A stretch of 64,000 bases of DNA from Magicicada septendecula (lineage: Eukaryota; Arthropoda; Insecta; Hemiptera; Cicadidae): assembly GCA_034769895.1 (NCBI GenBank), contig CM068367.1, positions 705,406,885-705,470,884 on the forward strand, read 5' to 3'. The translations under genes and the position numbers were made by a program. Below are positions 46,814-58,344 of this stretch, piece by piece. Numbering within the stretch: position 1 is the first letter of the stretch; every line of letters starts with the position of its first letter. Below the pieces are notes generated by a model. The model searched no databases. It worked only from the letters and a program-made list of their open reading frames with translations, and was not told where the DNA came from.

Positions 46814-46850
46814 AATTTTTATATAGTGGTGTGCAACTGTGATCATTCTG

Positions 46851-49213
46851 AAAAGAGTTTTTACTTGCCTAACTAATCATTAGTTACTAATGTGACAGTT
46901 GGAGCTGCTTTTTCTGCAAAAGCTGGGGTATGTTGGATTCAAGAGTGGTTAAATTAAGTCATAAATCTGAGTGTGCGTCAAGTCTATTTCTGTGCTTGCT
47001 TTTCACTTGAGATGAAAATCCCATTTCACTCAAGAATGAGGTGATGAATGGGATGAGCAACTCCGAAAGTTCAGGATATTCATCTCTTAAAGATATCCGG
47101 AACTTTGTTAAGTCAGAATCAAAAGTTTATGGATTTTGTTGTCCATGACATATCTCATGTTATCACTAACTATACAAAATAATTTACTAAAAATTTAGTT
47201 TTAATCCCAGCATCACAGATGATATCACACAATTGCTCATTTAGTTTTACTGACAACATGTTAGAACTTTCAAAATACAAGAATGGGTCTTGAATCCAAT
47301 TGAATTCACTGTATCCCTCTGGGAAGCAACTTTCAATCCAGTTATAGAGAGTTAAACACATCAGAGCTGGTAAAAAAACAATTGTAGAGCATGAATAACA
47401 AAAATGTACAGTTTAGACTATGTACAAAACAGGTTGAATTTAAATTGTTAAAATGATATATCTTAGTTATTTACATGTAGTAGCTTTTTAAGACACAGTA
47501 AATAAATTTCCGAACCTGACTTTGCAACCCTCCAAATGCCCTCTCGGGACCCAGCAGTGGCTCATGCCCAATAGGTTAAGAAATGCTGAACTAAAGGCAT
47601 GTTTGTGGAGTGAAACATAAAAGATAACCCAGACTTCTAAAATGCTCTTAGTGAAATGGGATTTTCAGGAGTAACAACACACTATTTGGTTAACAAGCAC
47701 ATTTTACTAATATTGTAATACCAAGTCAATTAGATAGCTTAAATGTGTAGTACTCTATGTGATGCTGATCACATACTGTTAATCAGCAGCACTGCAGAAT
47801 ATTCTAGAGCCACACTCTTGGCATCCATCTGGAACTTTCTCACATTAGCCTGATAATTAGGATGTTGCCACCAGCTGAGTTTTAGAAAGTTGGTGTAGTA
47901 GGTTGTGCATTCATATAGGATGATATTAGACAGCAGTTTTTAATGAAAGTGACAAATGATCAATTGTTTACTTGTGTTGTAAACTATTGTGATTTTTTTA
48001 TTACTGTTTGTAGGCTATACAGTGTGTCCTGGATAATTATATAAAGAGAACTGTTGTAATATAAGTGTGTTTGTTTTAGCAGTTGAGAGTATCTGGTATT
48101 CAATAATTCATTCCACTGTTTTAAGTTCATAATTCTTGTCACTGGTTGTAAGAATATTATTCTCATTAATTTTCCAATTCTATGAAGTCTTCAGTAGTTT
48201 TACCACGATGAGACTCAACTTTATCACTGAAGATGCCACATCACTGAATGAGCAAAACTTTTCTTTAATAGTCTCAACAAAGCATGGTTATCAGCTGAAA
48301 AAAAGTTTTAGTATTAAAAGTTTTTGATCACGCAAATCTATAAGGGATACTAAAAAGAAATAACATAATAATTGTATTGGACATAAAGTTATGTCCACAA
48401 AACAGATTTTGTTTGAAATAAATAAAACACAATTTGACACAAATATTAATTTTATGAATACTTGTTTGGCACATATTACAGGAGGTTACACCATTAAATG
48501 AGTTTGCCTAAGTATAAAATTCTTGTCAGATGAAAAACGTGTACAGTCAGAATACTATTTGTTATGTACAATACAAATGATTCACTATGGGTAGCAGTGA
48601 CACATAAACACTAGACATTGACACTGAATTGTACTTGTTTTGAATGATTCATTGTGTGCTACCTGACCAGAGTACAGGTATTAACCAAGAGATGTTTACT
48701 ATACTGCTGTGTAACTGCTACAATGATGATTTATAAGTAGTACTTTTTGTTTTGGTCATCAACCTTGAAAACGATAATAGAAACTTTGTATACCATGCTT
48801 CCAGCATTTTTACATGATACATTCCTAGCACAAATAAGAAAAGTTTAAATCTGCTGATGATCTAAAGGAGTGATAGTTATTTGCAGACTGACAGGGTTAT
48901 AAAATAATTCTGAAAGAATTGTTGCTTTTACAATACCATCCTTTATCAACTGACTACTCAAATCTGCCAGTTTTTCACAGAAACTGAAGTTTGATGATTT
49001 GATCCATCATGACCTAGTGATGCTCCAAACGTTCCAAGGATTCTCCTAGCCTTAAAAAACTAGACTGGCCTCATTGATTGACATGATTAATGTTAAATTT
49101 ACTTTGGGATACTTCCAAACATAATACAGTTTAAAATAAACAAAAAAAAAAGTTATTTCTAATTTTTCCAGAACTGTATACACATAATTTGATCTGGATA
49201 GAACGTGTATTAA
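46851..49213. repeat. Giant inverted repeat, left arm, inner part
   Basis: The reverse complement of 50366-53697 once the MITE at 51103-52059 is removed (lengths about 2.36 kb each). Small frames translate identically in the two arms (47984-48166 and 52378-52560), so the arms are very similar. It includes the empty site for that MITE (AACCTCCTGTAATATG in inverse near 48475-48492). Confidence 0.8.
46880..47361 (-). pseudogene. ZBED5/SCAND3-like hAT transposase C-terminus, left-arm copy
   Basis: Starts with LYNWIESCFPEGYSEFNWIQ and DPFLYFE, then LNEQLCDIICDAG. After shifts it continues ELSELLIPFITSFLSEMGFS, KSKHRNRLDAHSDL and LTTLESNIPQL. This is the end of the hAT catalytic and dimerisation region in the ZBED5/SCAND3-type group. 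Stops and shifts make it non-functional, and the N-terminal two-thirds are absent. An inverted duplicate lies at 53185-53670. Confidence 0.6.
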
Positions 49214-49358
49214 ACAATAATACTATTTGATGCAAATAATGAAAATATCCGTGTGGAGAACTATACATGACTTCCATGTTTTAAGATTTATATTTAAAAT
49301 CGTTTTAGAAATGAAATATTTCTACAGAAACTACTTCTATCTTCAGCCTGAACCACAG

Positions 49359-49449
<91 letters not shown>

Positions 49450-50365
49450 CCTTTTTTCTTTATTTAATTTGAATTCAGAGTATTGGCACATATTTTATTA
49501 AAAGGGTGTACTTATTGGAAGTACAGAAATTAGTTTCCATTTATTGCACATAATTACGGTACGCAGACAATTTTTGGAGGTTGTGTCTACGTTTAACAAT
49601 GCAACTTAACCTTTTAGATTTTTAAAATTAATTAGATTTAACAAAAATTTCCTTTGTTAGTGTACATTCAAAGGCTGTATATACATTAAAGGCTGTATTT
49701 ATTCGAATCAAAACCTATCCGTACTTCCAATTTAGAACGTATAACCTAGTAGGCTACGTTATTCGTACATACAGTATTTTATTGGAGTTTATTGGTACAT
49801 ATTTTATTAAAAGGGTGTATTTATTGGAAGTACAGAAATTAGTTTCCATTTATCGCACATAATTACGGTACAGAGACGTTTTTGGGAGGTTGTGTCTACG
49901 TTTAATTATCTAACTTAGATAGTAGGCTTCGTTATTGGTGCATATTTTATTGGGGTTTATTGGCACATATTTTATTAAAAGGGTGTATTTATTGGAAGTA
50001 CAGAAATTAGTTTCTATTTATCGCACATAATTACGGTACAGAGACGATTTTGGGAGGTTGTGTCAACGTTTAATTATCTAACTTAACCTTTTAGATTTTT
50101 AAAATTAATTAGACTTAACAAACATTTCCTTACTTAGTGTACATTCAAAGGCTGTATTTATTGTATGGATAAAAGGCTGTATTTATTCCGGAATTAAAAC
50201 CTACTTCCAATTTAGAACGCAGTACAATCTAACGTAGGCCTATAACCAAACAAGTACATTAAAATCCTTTTTTCAACATAATGCAATAAAAAGCAATGTG
50301 CAGTTTCTGTTAACACCCAAATGATTAAGTATTAATAATGGGTTAGAGTGGAATCAATGTTACTA
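49214..50365. repeat. Spacer of the giant inverted repeat with satellite units
   Basis: 49214-49345 matches the dispersed repeat at 25245-25400 in inverse. 49361-49447 is a pure (CA)n tract. 49490-50230 holds three satellite-like units of the 37740-39060 family (starts near 49498, 49810 and 49980). No coding potential. Confidence 0.65.
49361..49447 (+). repeat. (CA)n microsatellite
   Basis: About 43 uninterrupted CA units. A single-base call is unreliable in such a tract. It is not part of a PLE copy. Confidence 0.95.
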
Positions 50366-51102
50366 TGTTTAATACACGTTCTATCCAGATCAAATTGTGT
50401 ATACAGTTCTGGAAAAATTAGAAATAAAATTTTTTTTTGTTTATTTTAAACTGTATTATGTTTGAAAGTATCCCAAAGTAAATTTAACATTAATCATGTC
50501 AATCAATGAGGCCAGTCCAGTTTTTTAAGGCTAGGAGAATCCTTGAAATGTTTGGAGCATCACTAGGTCATGATGGATCAAATCATCAAACTTCAGTTTC
50601 TGTGAAAAACTGGCAGATTTGAGTAGTCAGTTGATAAAGGATGGTATTGTAAAAGCCACAATTCTTTCAGAATTATTTTATAACCCTGTCAGTCTGCAAA
50701 TAACTATCACTCCTTTAGATCATCAGCAGATTTAAACTTTTCTTATTTGTGCTAGGAATGTATCATGTAAAACTGCTGGAAGCATGGTATACAAAGTTTC
50801 TATTATCGTTTTCAAGGTTGATGACCAAAACAAAAAGTACTACTTATAATTCATCATTGTAGCAGTTACACAGCAGTATAGTAAACATCTCTTGGTTAAT
50901 ACCTGTACTCTGGTCAGGTAGCACACAATGAATCATTCAAAACAAGTACAATTCAGTGTCAATGTCTAGTGTTTATGTGTCACTGCTACCCATAGTGAAT
51001 CATTTGTATTGTACATAACAAATAGTATTCTGACTGTACACGTTTTTCATCTGACAAGAATTTTATACTTAGGCAAACTCATTTAATGGTGTAACCTTCT
51101 GT

Positions 51103-52059
51103 CAGGGCCGGAACTAGGGGGGGGCAGACGGGGCATGTGCCCCGGGCGCCGGCTTGGAGGGGGGCGCCGAAAAAGCGAAGAAATAGTAAAATTATTTTCT
51201 ATATCGTCTATATGTTACAATTTTTCAAATAATAAAGCATTATTTGTGCGATTTAGTTTTTAACGTCTTCAATTTTATTTTCATTTAATTTGATGTAATT
51301 TAAAAAGCAGTAATCATATCACATAGATGTTAAGAATTCATTATTAATTGAGAATTATCCCCGCCCGGTTTCAATCGGCCATATACAAGTTACAACCTTG
51401 AGGAGCACAATGGAACAAGACAGACTCTCTAACTTGAGCATCATTTCTATCAAGCACCAGAGAACATCATCTATTTCTTTTGATGACATTATTAACACCT
51501 TTGCTGCCAAAAAAGCTCAAAAAGTGACAATTTGATTTATTTAGATTCAAGAATGAATAAGGACTGTTAGTAAATTTAGTACCCAAAACTCATGTAAAAA
51601 TCTAATTTGTTTTCAATGTGTTCCAAATTGAAATAGTAAAGTACTACATGAATACTGTACCAATTTATAACCAAAATACCAAATAAACTTAAGAATGATG
51701 TGAAGTTTAACTGAATGTCTCATTTCTTAATGTGTTACCCACTTCTGTAATTTCAGATTAACAAATGAAGAAAAAACCTTTTACTTTTTAGATTCCATTA
51801 AAAATTATTACACAAAATACAATAGAGGAGTGCTGTAATTTCACAACTGAATTTCACTTGATCTGTTTGCACTATAGTGTAGTGTGTTGATGAGTAAAGC
51901 TACGAAGCTGTAATTAATATCATTGACTTAAGTACAGGAAAGTATATGCTTTTGTTTTTTGTTAAATAGTTTTAAATGGAGTGAGTATGGCGTGGAGGGG
52001 AGGAGGGGCGCCGAAATATACCCTTGCTCCGGGTGAAAGGAGGGCTAGTTCCGGCCCTG
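51103..52059. mobile_element. hAT-type MITE, 957 bp
   Basis: Perfect terminal inverted repeats CAGGGCCGGAACTAG at both ends and a perfect 8-bp target duplication CCTTCTGT (51095-51102 and 52060-52067). The left subterminal region is very GC-rich (GGGCGCC). The inner part is AT-rich and has no transposase. The left arm of the inverted repeat has the same site without the element. Confidence 0.88.
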
Positions 52060-53184
52060 CCTTCTGTAATATGTGCCAAACAAGTATTCATAAAATTAAT
52101 ATTTGTGTCAAATTGTGTTTTATTTATTTCAAACAAAATCTGTTTTGTGGACATAACTTTATGTCCAATACAATTATTATGTTATTTCTTTTTAGTATCC
52201 CTTATAGATTTGCGTGATCAAAAATTTTAATACTAAAACTTTTTTTCAGCTGATAACCATGCTTTGTTGAGACTATTAAAGAAAAGTTTTGCTCATTCAG
52301 TGATGTGGCATCTTCAGTGATAAAGTTGAGTCTCATCATGGTAAAACTACTGAAGACTTCATAGAATTGGAAAATTAATGAGAATAATATTCTTACAACC
52401 AGTGACAAGAATTATGAACTTAAAACAGTGGAATGAATTGTTGAATACCAGATACTCTCAACTGCTAAAACAAACACACTTATATTACAACAGTTCTCTT
52501 TATATAATTATCCAGGACACACTGTATAGCCTACAAACAGTAATAAAAAAATCACAATAGTTTACAACACAAGTAAACAATTGATCATTTGTCACTTTCA
52601 TTAAAAACTGCTGTCTAATATCATCCTATATGAATGCACAACCTACTACACCAACTTTCTAAAACTCAGCTGGTGGCAACATCCTAATTATCAGGCTAAT
52701 GTGAGAAAGTTCCAGATGAATGCCAAGAGTGTGGCTCTAGAATATTCTGCAGTGCTGCTGATTAACAGTATGTGATCAGCATCACATAGAGTACTACACA
52801 TTTAAGCTATCTAATTGACTTGGTATTACAATATTAGTAAAATGTGCTTGTTAACCAAATAGTGTGTTGTTACTCCTGAAAATCCCATTTCACTAAGAGC
52901 ATTTTAGAAGTCTGGGTTATCTTTTATGTTTCACTCCACAAACATGCCTTTAGTTCAGCATTTCTTAACCTATTGGGCATGAGCCACTGCTGGGTCCCGA
53001 GAGGGCATTTGGAGGGTTGCAAAGTCAGGTTCGGAAATTTATTTACTGTGTCTTAAAAAGCTACTACATGTAAATAACTAAGATATATCATTTTAACAAT
53101 TTAAATTCAACCTGTTTTGTACATAGTCTAAACTGTACATTTTTGTTATTCATGCTCTACCATTGTTTTTTACCAGCTCTGATG

Positions 53185-53670
53185 TTTAACTCTCTATAAC
53201 TGGATTGAAAGTTGCTTCCCAGAGGGATACAGTGAATTCAATTGGATTCAAGACCCATTCTTGTATTTTGAAAGTTCTAACATGTTGTCAGTAAAACTAA
53301 ATGAGCAATTGTGTGATATCATCTGTGATGCTGGGATTAAAACTAAATTTTTAGTAAATTATTTTGTATAGTTAGTGATAACATGAGACATGTCATGGAC
53401 AACAAAATCCATAAACTTTTGATTCTGACTTAACAAAGTTCCGGATATCTTTAAGAGATGAATATCCTGAACTTTCGGAGTTGCTCATCCCATTCATCAC
53501 CTCATTCTTGAGAGAAATGGGATTTTCATCTCAAGTGAAAAGCAAGCACAGAAATAGACTTGACGCACACTCAGATTTATGACTTAATTTAACCACTCTT
53601 GAATCCAACATACCCCAGCTTTTGCAGAAAAAGCAGCTCCAACTGTCACATTAGTAACTAATGATTAGTT
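53185..53670 (+). pseudogene. ZBED5/SCAND3-like hAT transposase C-terminus, right-arm copy
   Basis: Inverted duplicate of 46880-47361. DEYPELSELLIPFITSF and GFSSQVKSKHRNRLDAHSDL are readable, followed by a stop and LTTLESNIP. Two bases are missing near 53184 relative to the left-arm copy. 52958-53030 upstream (CAGCATTTCTTAACC...) resembles a hAT-type terminal sequence and may be its transposon end. Confidence 0.6.
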
Positions 53671-53697
53671 AGGCAAGTAAAAACTCTTTTGTTTTTA

Positions 53698-54490
53698 ACT
53701 TCAGCATGTGTTTATTAGAGCAAATTAGTCTTTTGAATTACATATTTGCTTTTTGCTTTTCTATAATTAAGTGTATATATAATTTGTTTAAGCATAAAAG
53801 AAGGCTTAAAGTTCTCAGTGTTACCAAAAATATGATTATAAAGTGGGTGCACACCCCTACAAGTAGTTCTGCCATGCACACCCCTACAAGTCTAATTAAT
53901 TTTAAAAATCTAAAAGGTTAAGTTAGATAATTAAATGTAGACACAACCTCCCAAAATCGTCTCTGTACCGTAATTATGTGCGATAAATGGAAACTAATTT
54001 CTGTACTTCCAATAAATACACCCTTTTAATAAAATATGTACCAATAAACTCCAATAAAATACTGTATGTACGAATAACGTAGCCTACTAGGTTATACGTT
54101 CTAAATTGGAAGTACCGATAGGTTTTAATTCGAATAAATACAGCCTTTAATGTATATACAGCCTTTTATTCATACAATAAATACAGCCTTTGAATGTACA
54201 CTAACAAAGGAAATTTTTGTTAAATCTAATTAATTTTAAAAATCTAAAAGGTTAAGTTGCATTGTTAAACGTAGACACAACCTCCAAAAATCGTCTGTGT
54301 ACCGTAATTATGTGCGATAAATGGAAAATAATTTCTGTACTTCCAATAAATACACCCTTTTAATAAAATATGTGCCAATAAACCCCAATAAAATATGCAA
54401 ATAGGTTATAGGTCTACGTTCTAAATTGGAACTAGGTTTTAATTCCGGTACTTCGAATAAATACAGCCTTTAATGTTATGTACAGCAGCC
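53698..54490. repeat. Giant inverted repeat, right arm, outer part with satellite units
   Basis: Inverse of about 38470-39260. Two satellite-like units of the 37740-39060 family in inverse orientation. The arm resumes after the LINE at 56221 and loses similarity near 56530. Confidence 0.75.
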
Positions 54491-55623
54491 CTGGCTACAA
54501 CATATACGATCAACTCGTTCGGGTTATCAGCGCCATCCAGGACAACTCGGCCCGCAAACGCCCGACCATCTTAGCCCTACTCGACATCTGCAAAGCCTTC
54601 GACTCTGTCTGGCACAATGGCCTCCGTTTTAAGATCCTCGGATGTCACTTTCCCCCAACCATCGTCAAATGGCTCTCCCAGTTCCTGGATGGCCGCACGG
54701 CACAAGTCCGAGTCCGTCAGCATCTCTCGGCACCCTTCAGCCTTCACGCCGGTGTCCCCCAAGGCTCCGCCATTAGCCCGCTACTCTATATCATCTTTAC
54801 GAAAGACACCCCTCCCCCTCCGCCTACTCTACCCTACCCATCTGCAGGCCTAGCCCAGTACGCCGACGATACTGCCTACTGGGTCTCAGCAGGCGCACAC
54901 CGCCAGATCCCAATCAAATTACAGCAAATCCTAGAACCTTTCTTCGCCTACTGCAATACTTGGCGAATAACTGTAAACGCGGACAAGACCCAACTCTGTG
55001 TTTTCAACTCCACTGGACGCAACATGTCGCATTTCTATACAACGCCCGTCCGCGTTGGCCCATCATTAGTACGCCCGAAGCGTGATTGCCAATATCTAGG
55101 CGTCACGCTTGACTCCAAACTTACCTGGCGACCACACATCAAACGCACAACTACCATCGCCCGTACCCGCCTCCGTTCTCTCAGAACCCTCAGCCGACTA
55201 AACCACTGCTCCAGCGACTTACTAGGCCGAATCTATACTACATGTATCCGACCCATCCTCACATATGCACATCCAGTTCTCCTTACTGCCTCTCCAGCCT
55301 ACCTCGATCTTCACCGTCTCACAGAACGACGGGCCCTAAGACTCATATACCGCCGACCACGCCTGACGAAGACTTCCAATGCCGCCCTGTATGCGCTTAA
55401 CACCCGCTTCCCTGACCTTGATTCCTTCCTTGTTAAACTCAACTGGAAGTATTCCTGCACAGCCTCCCGCCGCAATTCCATTCAAACAATAGTCCCGTCA
55501 ATTAATAGAAACACCCGCAATACAAGCCGACCTTCCTACTTACTAAATCGCCTCCTCGCAATAGCCAATGGTCCTCCCCCTCGCCTCCAACCACGCCGGC
55601 GTCAACGACACAGACCTGTTTAA
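54491..55623 (+). CDS. LINE reverse transcriptase, N-terminally truncated
   Basis: About 377 codons from the truncation point; the first ATG lies in the target duplication and is not native. RT motifs: ALLDICKAFDSVWHNGL (first catalytic Asp), LHAGVPQGSAISPLLY, AQYADDTAYW (catalytic YADD), TWRITVNADKTQ, YLGVTLDSKLTWRPHI, followed by the C-terminal RPILTYAHPVLLTA region. This pattern is of the jockey/CR1-type clade of APE-class LINEs. The endonuclease and most of ORF2's N-terminus are missing. One open frame to TAA at 55621-55623, so insertion is recent. Confidence 0.85.
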
Positions 55624-56207
55624 GCAGTAACACATACCTTTTCCCCGCCACGGACTTATCTCTCCCAGGCAGTAGCAACCTGTCTTCCTAAAGCAGCCTC
55701 AATACCCAACACGCGATAAACACTCTCTTCTCTTCACAGTAAACACACACTCTAGTTCCCCACACTTACGTACCCGAACATAACCCGAATCTGTTCCTTC
55801 CGCCTCCCTTGACGGCTCCCTGTCGCCACCCAACAGCTTTGGCGACCAGCGTCACACGTCCCAGTCTTGGCCGCCCCCCCCTGCAAGAACGTCGCAGAAC
55901 AATATGAAGAAGAAATAAACTAATTAAACAAAATGCATAAATAAAGATGCCCCAGAAACATTATAACGGCCACATCCATCTACCTCTCCCTCTCGAGTAT
56001 GGCTACACACTACACCTCACACAATATAACCAACAAACAGTACTCTCCCAACTAAGTGCCTCCACCTTCTCTGCGCTCCGACCGTCTGGCGTACGTCCCC
56101 CCAAAAACCCCTTATCCACACGGCTGAAGGGAGCTCGTCTCCAAAACAGCCCGAGTCCGACCATACTGGTCGGTCTCAAACAGCAAAAAAAAAAAAAAAA
56201 AAAAAAA
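54491..56207 (+). mobile_element. 5'-truncated non-LTR retrotransposon (LINE)
   Basis: Flanked by the 13-bp direct repeat ATGTACAGCAGCC (54478-54490 and 56208-56220) and ending in a poly-A run of about 23 bases (56185-56207). It begins inside the RT domain and carries a 3' UTR of about 560 bp. The GC- and C-rich composition contrasts sharply with the AT-rich host arm. The left arm keeps the empty site. Confidence 0.92.
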
Positions 56208-56220
56208 ATGTACAGCAGCC

Positions 56221-56530
56221 TTGTATCCATACAATAATTTAATGTACACTAACAAAGGAAATTTTTGTTAAATCTAATTAATTTTAAAAATCTAAAAGGC
56301 TAAGTTGCATTGTTAAACGTAGACACAACCTCCAAAAATCGTCTGTGTACCGTAATTATGTGCGATAAATGGAAAATTATTTCTGTACTTCCAGTAAATA
56401 CACCCTTTTATTGTACACTAACAAAGTAAATTTTATTTAAGTTACATTGTCTACATAACCTCCATAACCTGGCATTAGTTACTTGTGAAGAAAACAGTTC
56501 TAGTACACATCGAACACGGAAAATAATTAC
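56221..56530. repeat. Giant inverted repeat, right arm, end segment
   Basis: Continues the right arm after the LINE. Inverse of about 38160-38470 and also directly similar to 37790-38145. Similarity stops near 56530-56550. Confidence 0.7.
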
Positions 56531-56550
56531 AAACGTGGAGACGGATGTTG

Positions 56551-58344
56551 TCTTTGGCCGCAGGATTTAGTGAAAGACCCCGAACATAGATCCACATAGA
56601 GTTTTATTTTGTAACAGTAGAACAGATATCACTTACTAACATACTTAGTATTTCTTAAAATACCTGGGTATTATATTATATTATAGGTATTACCTATTAT
56701 ACCAATACCTGTTTAATATAAAGTTTACTACAAACTGTAGGCTTTTCGTTCTTAACTCTCATAGTAATATTTATTTGCCACATGGCAAGTTTTGTCTTTA
56801 ATATGAACGATCAATCCGGCCGTGAGTCAGCTGAAAGTGAAATTTACTGCTAAAATTTTGGTTGTTCATGTCTAACTGAACTTTTTACTGGGGTTGGTGG
56901 TCCGTAAATTTTTTTCGTATAATGGTTATGCTTATTCTGTCTATAAAGATAGCAGCATTTTTTTTAGTGACTCATTTACTAAGTTTACATTTAAAAGCTA
57001 ATCGCATACAGTAAATATGGATTGAAATTCAATAAGTTTTAATATTAAATTCATCTTGTTTAAATACCAAATTTTGTAATAACAAAATGGTTACTAAACA
57101 TAATAATATGATTTGTTATTATACGTGTCAGACATATTATCACTTATCAGTGAATGTACAATAGGGAATACATGTTGCCAAGGATTTTTACTCGTATTTA
57201 CAGGTAGGAAGGATAGTGGTAACAGACTACTGTATAAATAATTAGTTGTCAATGTTAAAAAGTTTTTACTACAAGGTCATTGACCTTATGTTTTAGTTTT
57301 ATTTAAATTTTGAGTAGGCATGCTTTAGATTTTGAAGAACTATAATAATTTGTGAAATCCGCTTATAGTTTGACAGCAAAGAGATGTAAATTTTGTGTTT
57401 CTGATCAAGTAAATTTTGGTTATCATTTTAATGACTGTGCACAGTCAGATCGACTTAACTCTTTTTTTTTGTTTATGTAAACTATGTTACTGTTATAGTT
57501 GTCTATTAGGTAAGGGAATTTATGGTATACCAAATGTATAAATTATAATATAACTCTTGTAACAACCCATACCAAGATATATGTATCAGAAATATTAAAA
57601 GGTTCACTTAAGTCATTGTTAATTTAAAGGTTATTTATATTGAATGACAACAGTTATTTGAATATCATAACAAAGGAATGACAGTTATGTAGGCTAATCA
57701 AAATAACAGTTGTGTAGGGTTTAAAAGGAGAGAAACTTTCACACTGAAGAGATTAAAAATGAGCCTTTAAATTTGACCTAGAATAAATTTCAGTTTTAGA
57801 CATTTATTAGTCAGTGTACACTATCCCTCCCCTATATGATCGTGTGTGTGTGGTGTGTGTGTGTGTGTGTGTGTGTTAGAGAGAAAGTCATTTAAAATTA
57901 AAGTAAAATATTCATTATTAGAAGCCACCTCATTTTATTTCCTTTTAACATTCAGATGTATTATTTTTCATGAATGCAAATGATTAAATAGTAAATACTG
58001 TATGCAGTAATATTCAAATACAAATTTTTAGAGTTTCATTTATAATATGATGTGATTCATAACACAGTAAAGAGTGTAGAACGCTGTGGTGCTTTAGATT
58101 CCTTATTTTCTGTGATAGACGCGAGAAAAAAAATATTTGCAGGCATTCAGGCAAACAGTATTTATCATAGATGGACTTGTATGACTGAAATATTTTAAGC
58201 GTTACTTTTATATTGGCCTGTATTATATCCAGAAAATGCTCTTTGCACTATATAGTAGATAACTGCAAAGTCCAGCAGTATATAATTGCTTCATTGTTAT
58301 GTGCTATATAAGTAAACTCCATAATGTAGTATATATATATATAT
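56551..58344. other. AT-rich region with no supported gene
   Basis: No convincing coding frame. Contains a short GT microsatellite (about 57842-57877) and an AT tract at 58330-58344 that borders the LTR-like unit. Confidence 0.5.

Larger units (their letters stand above)
39270..46850. mobile_element. Head-to-head Penelope-like element complex (PLE-A, PLE-B', PLE-B)
   Basis: A single insertion into the left arm, flanked by the 12-bp direct repeat AAAAGAGTTTTT (39258-39269 and 46851-46862); the right arm has the uninterrupted site near 53685-53697. It contains PLE-A on the minus strand (42377 to 39270), a 5'-truncated copy PLE-B' on the plus strand (about 42403-43430), and PLE-B on the plus strand (about 43434-46850). 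Pseudo-LTR sequence of about 268 bp occurs four times (39270-39537, 42111-42377, 43434-43702, 46618-46850 truncated). Partial tandem copies and inverted arrangements are characteristic of Penelope-like retroelements. Confidence 0.8.
50366..53697. repeat. Giant inverted repeat, right arm, inner part
   Basis: Inverse of 46851-49213, interrupted only by the MITE at 51103-52059. It contains the uninterrupted target of the PLE complex (AAAAACTCTTTT near 53685-53697). Confidence 0.8.

Noticed and set aside
49227..49472. Frame ending in a long Thr-His run
   Set aside because: Translation of the (CA)n microsatellite and the flanking repeat.
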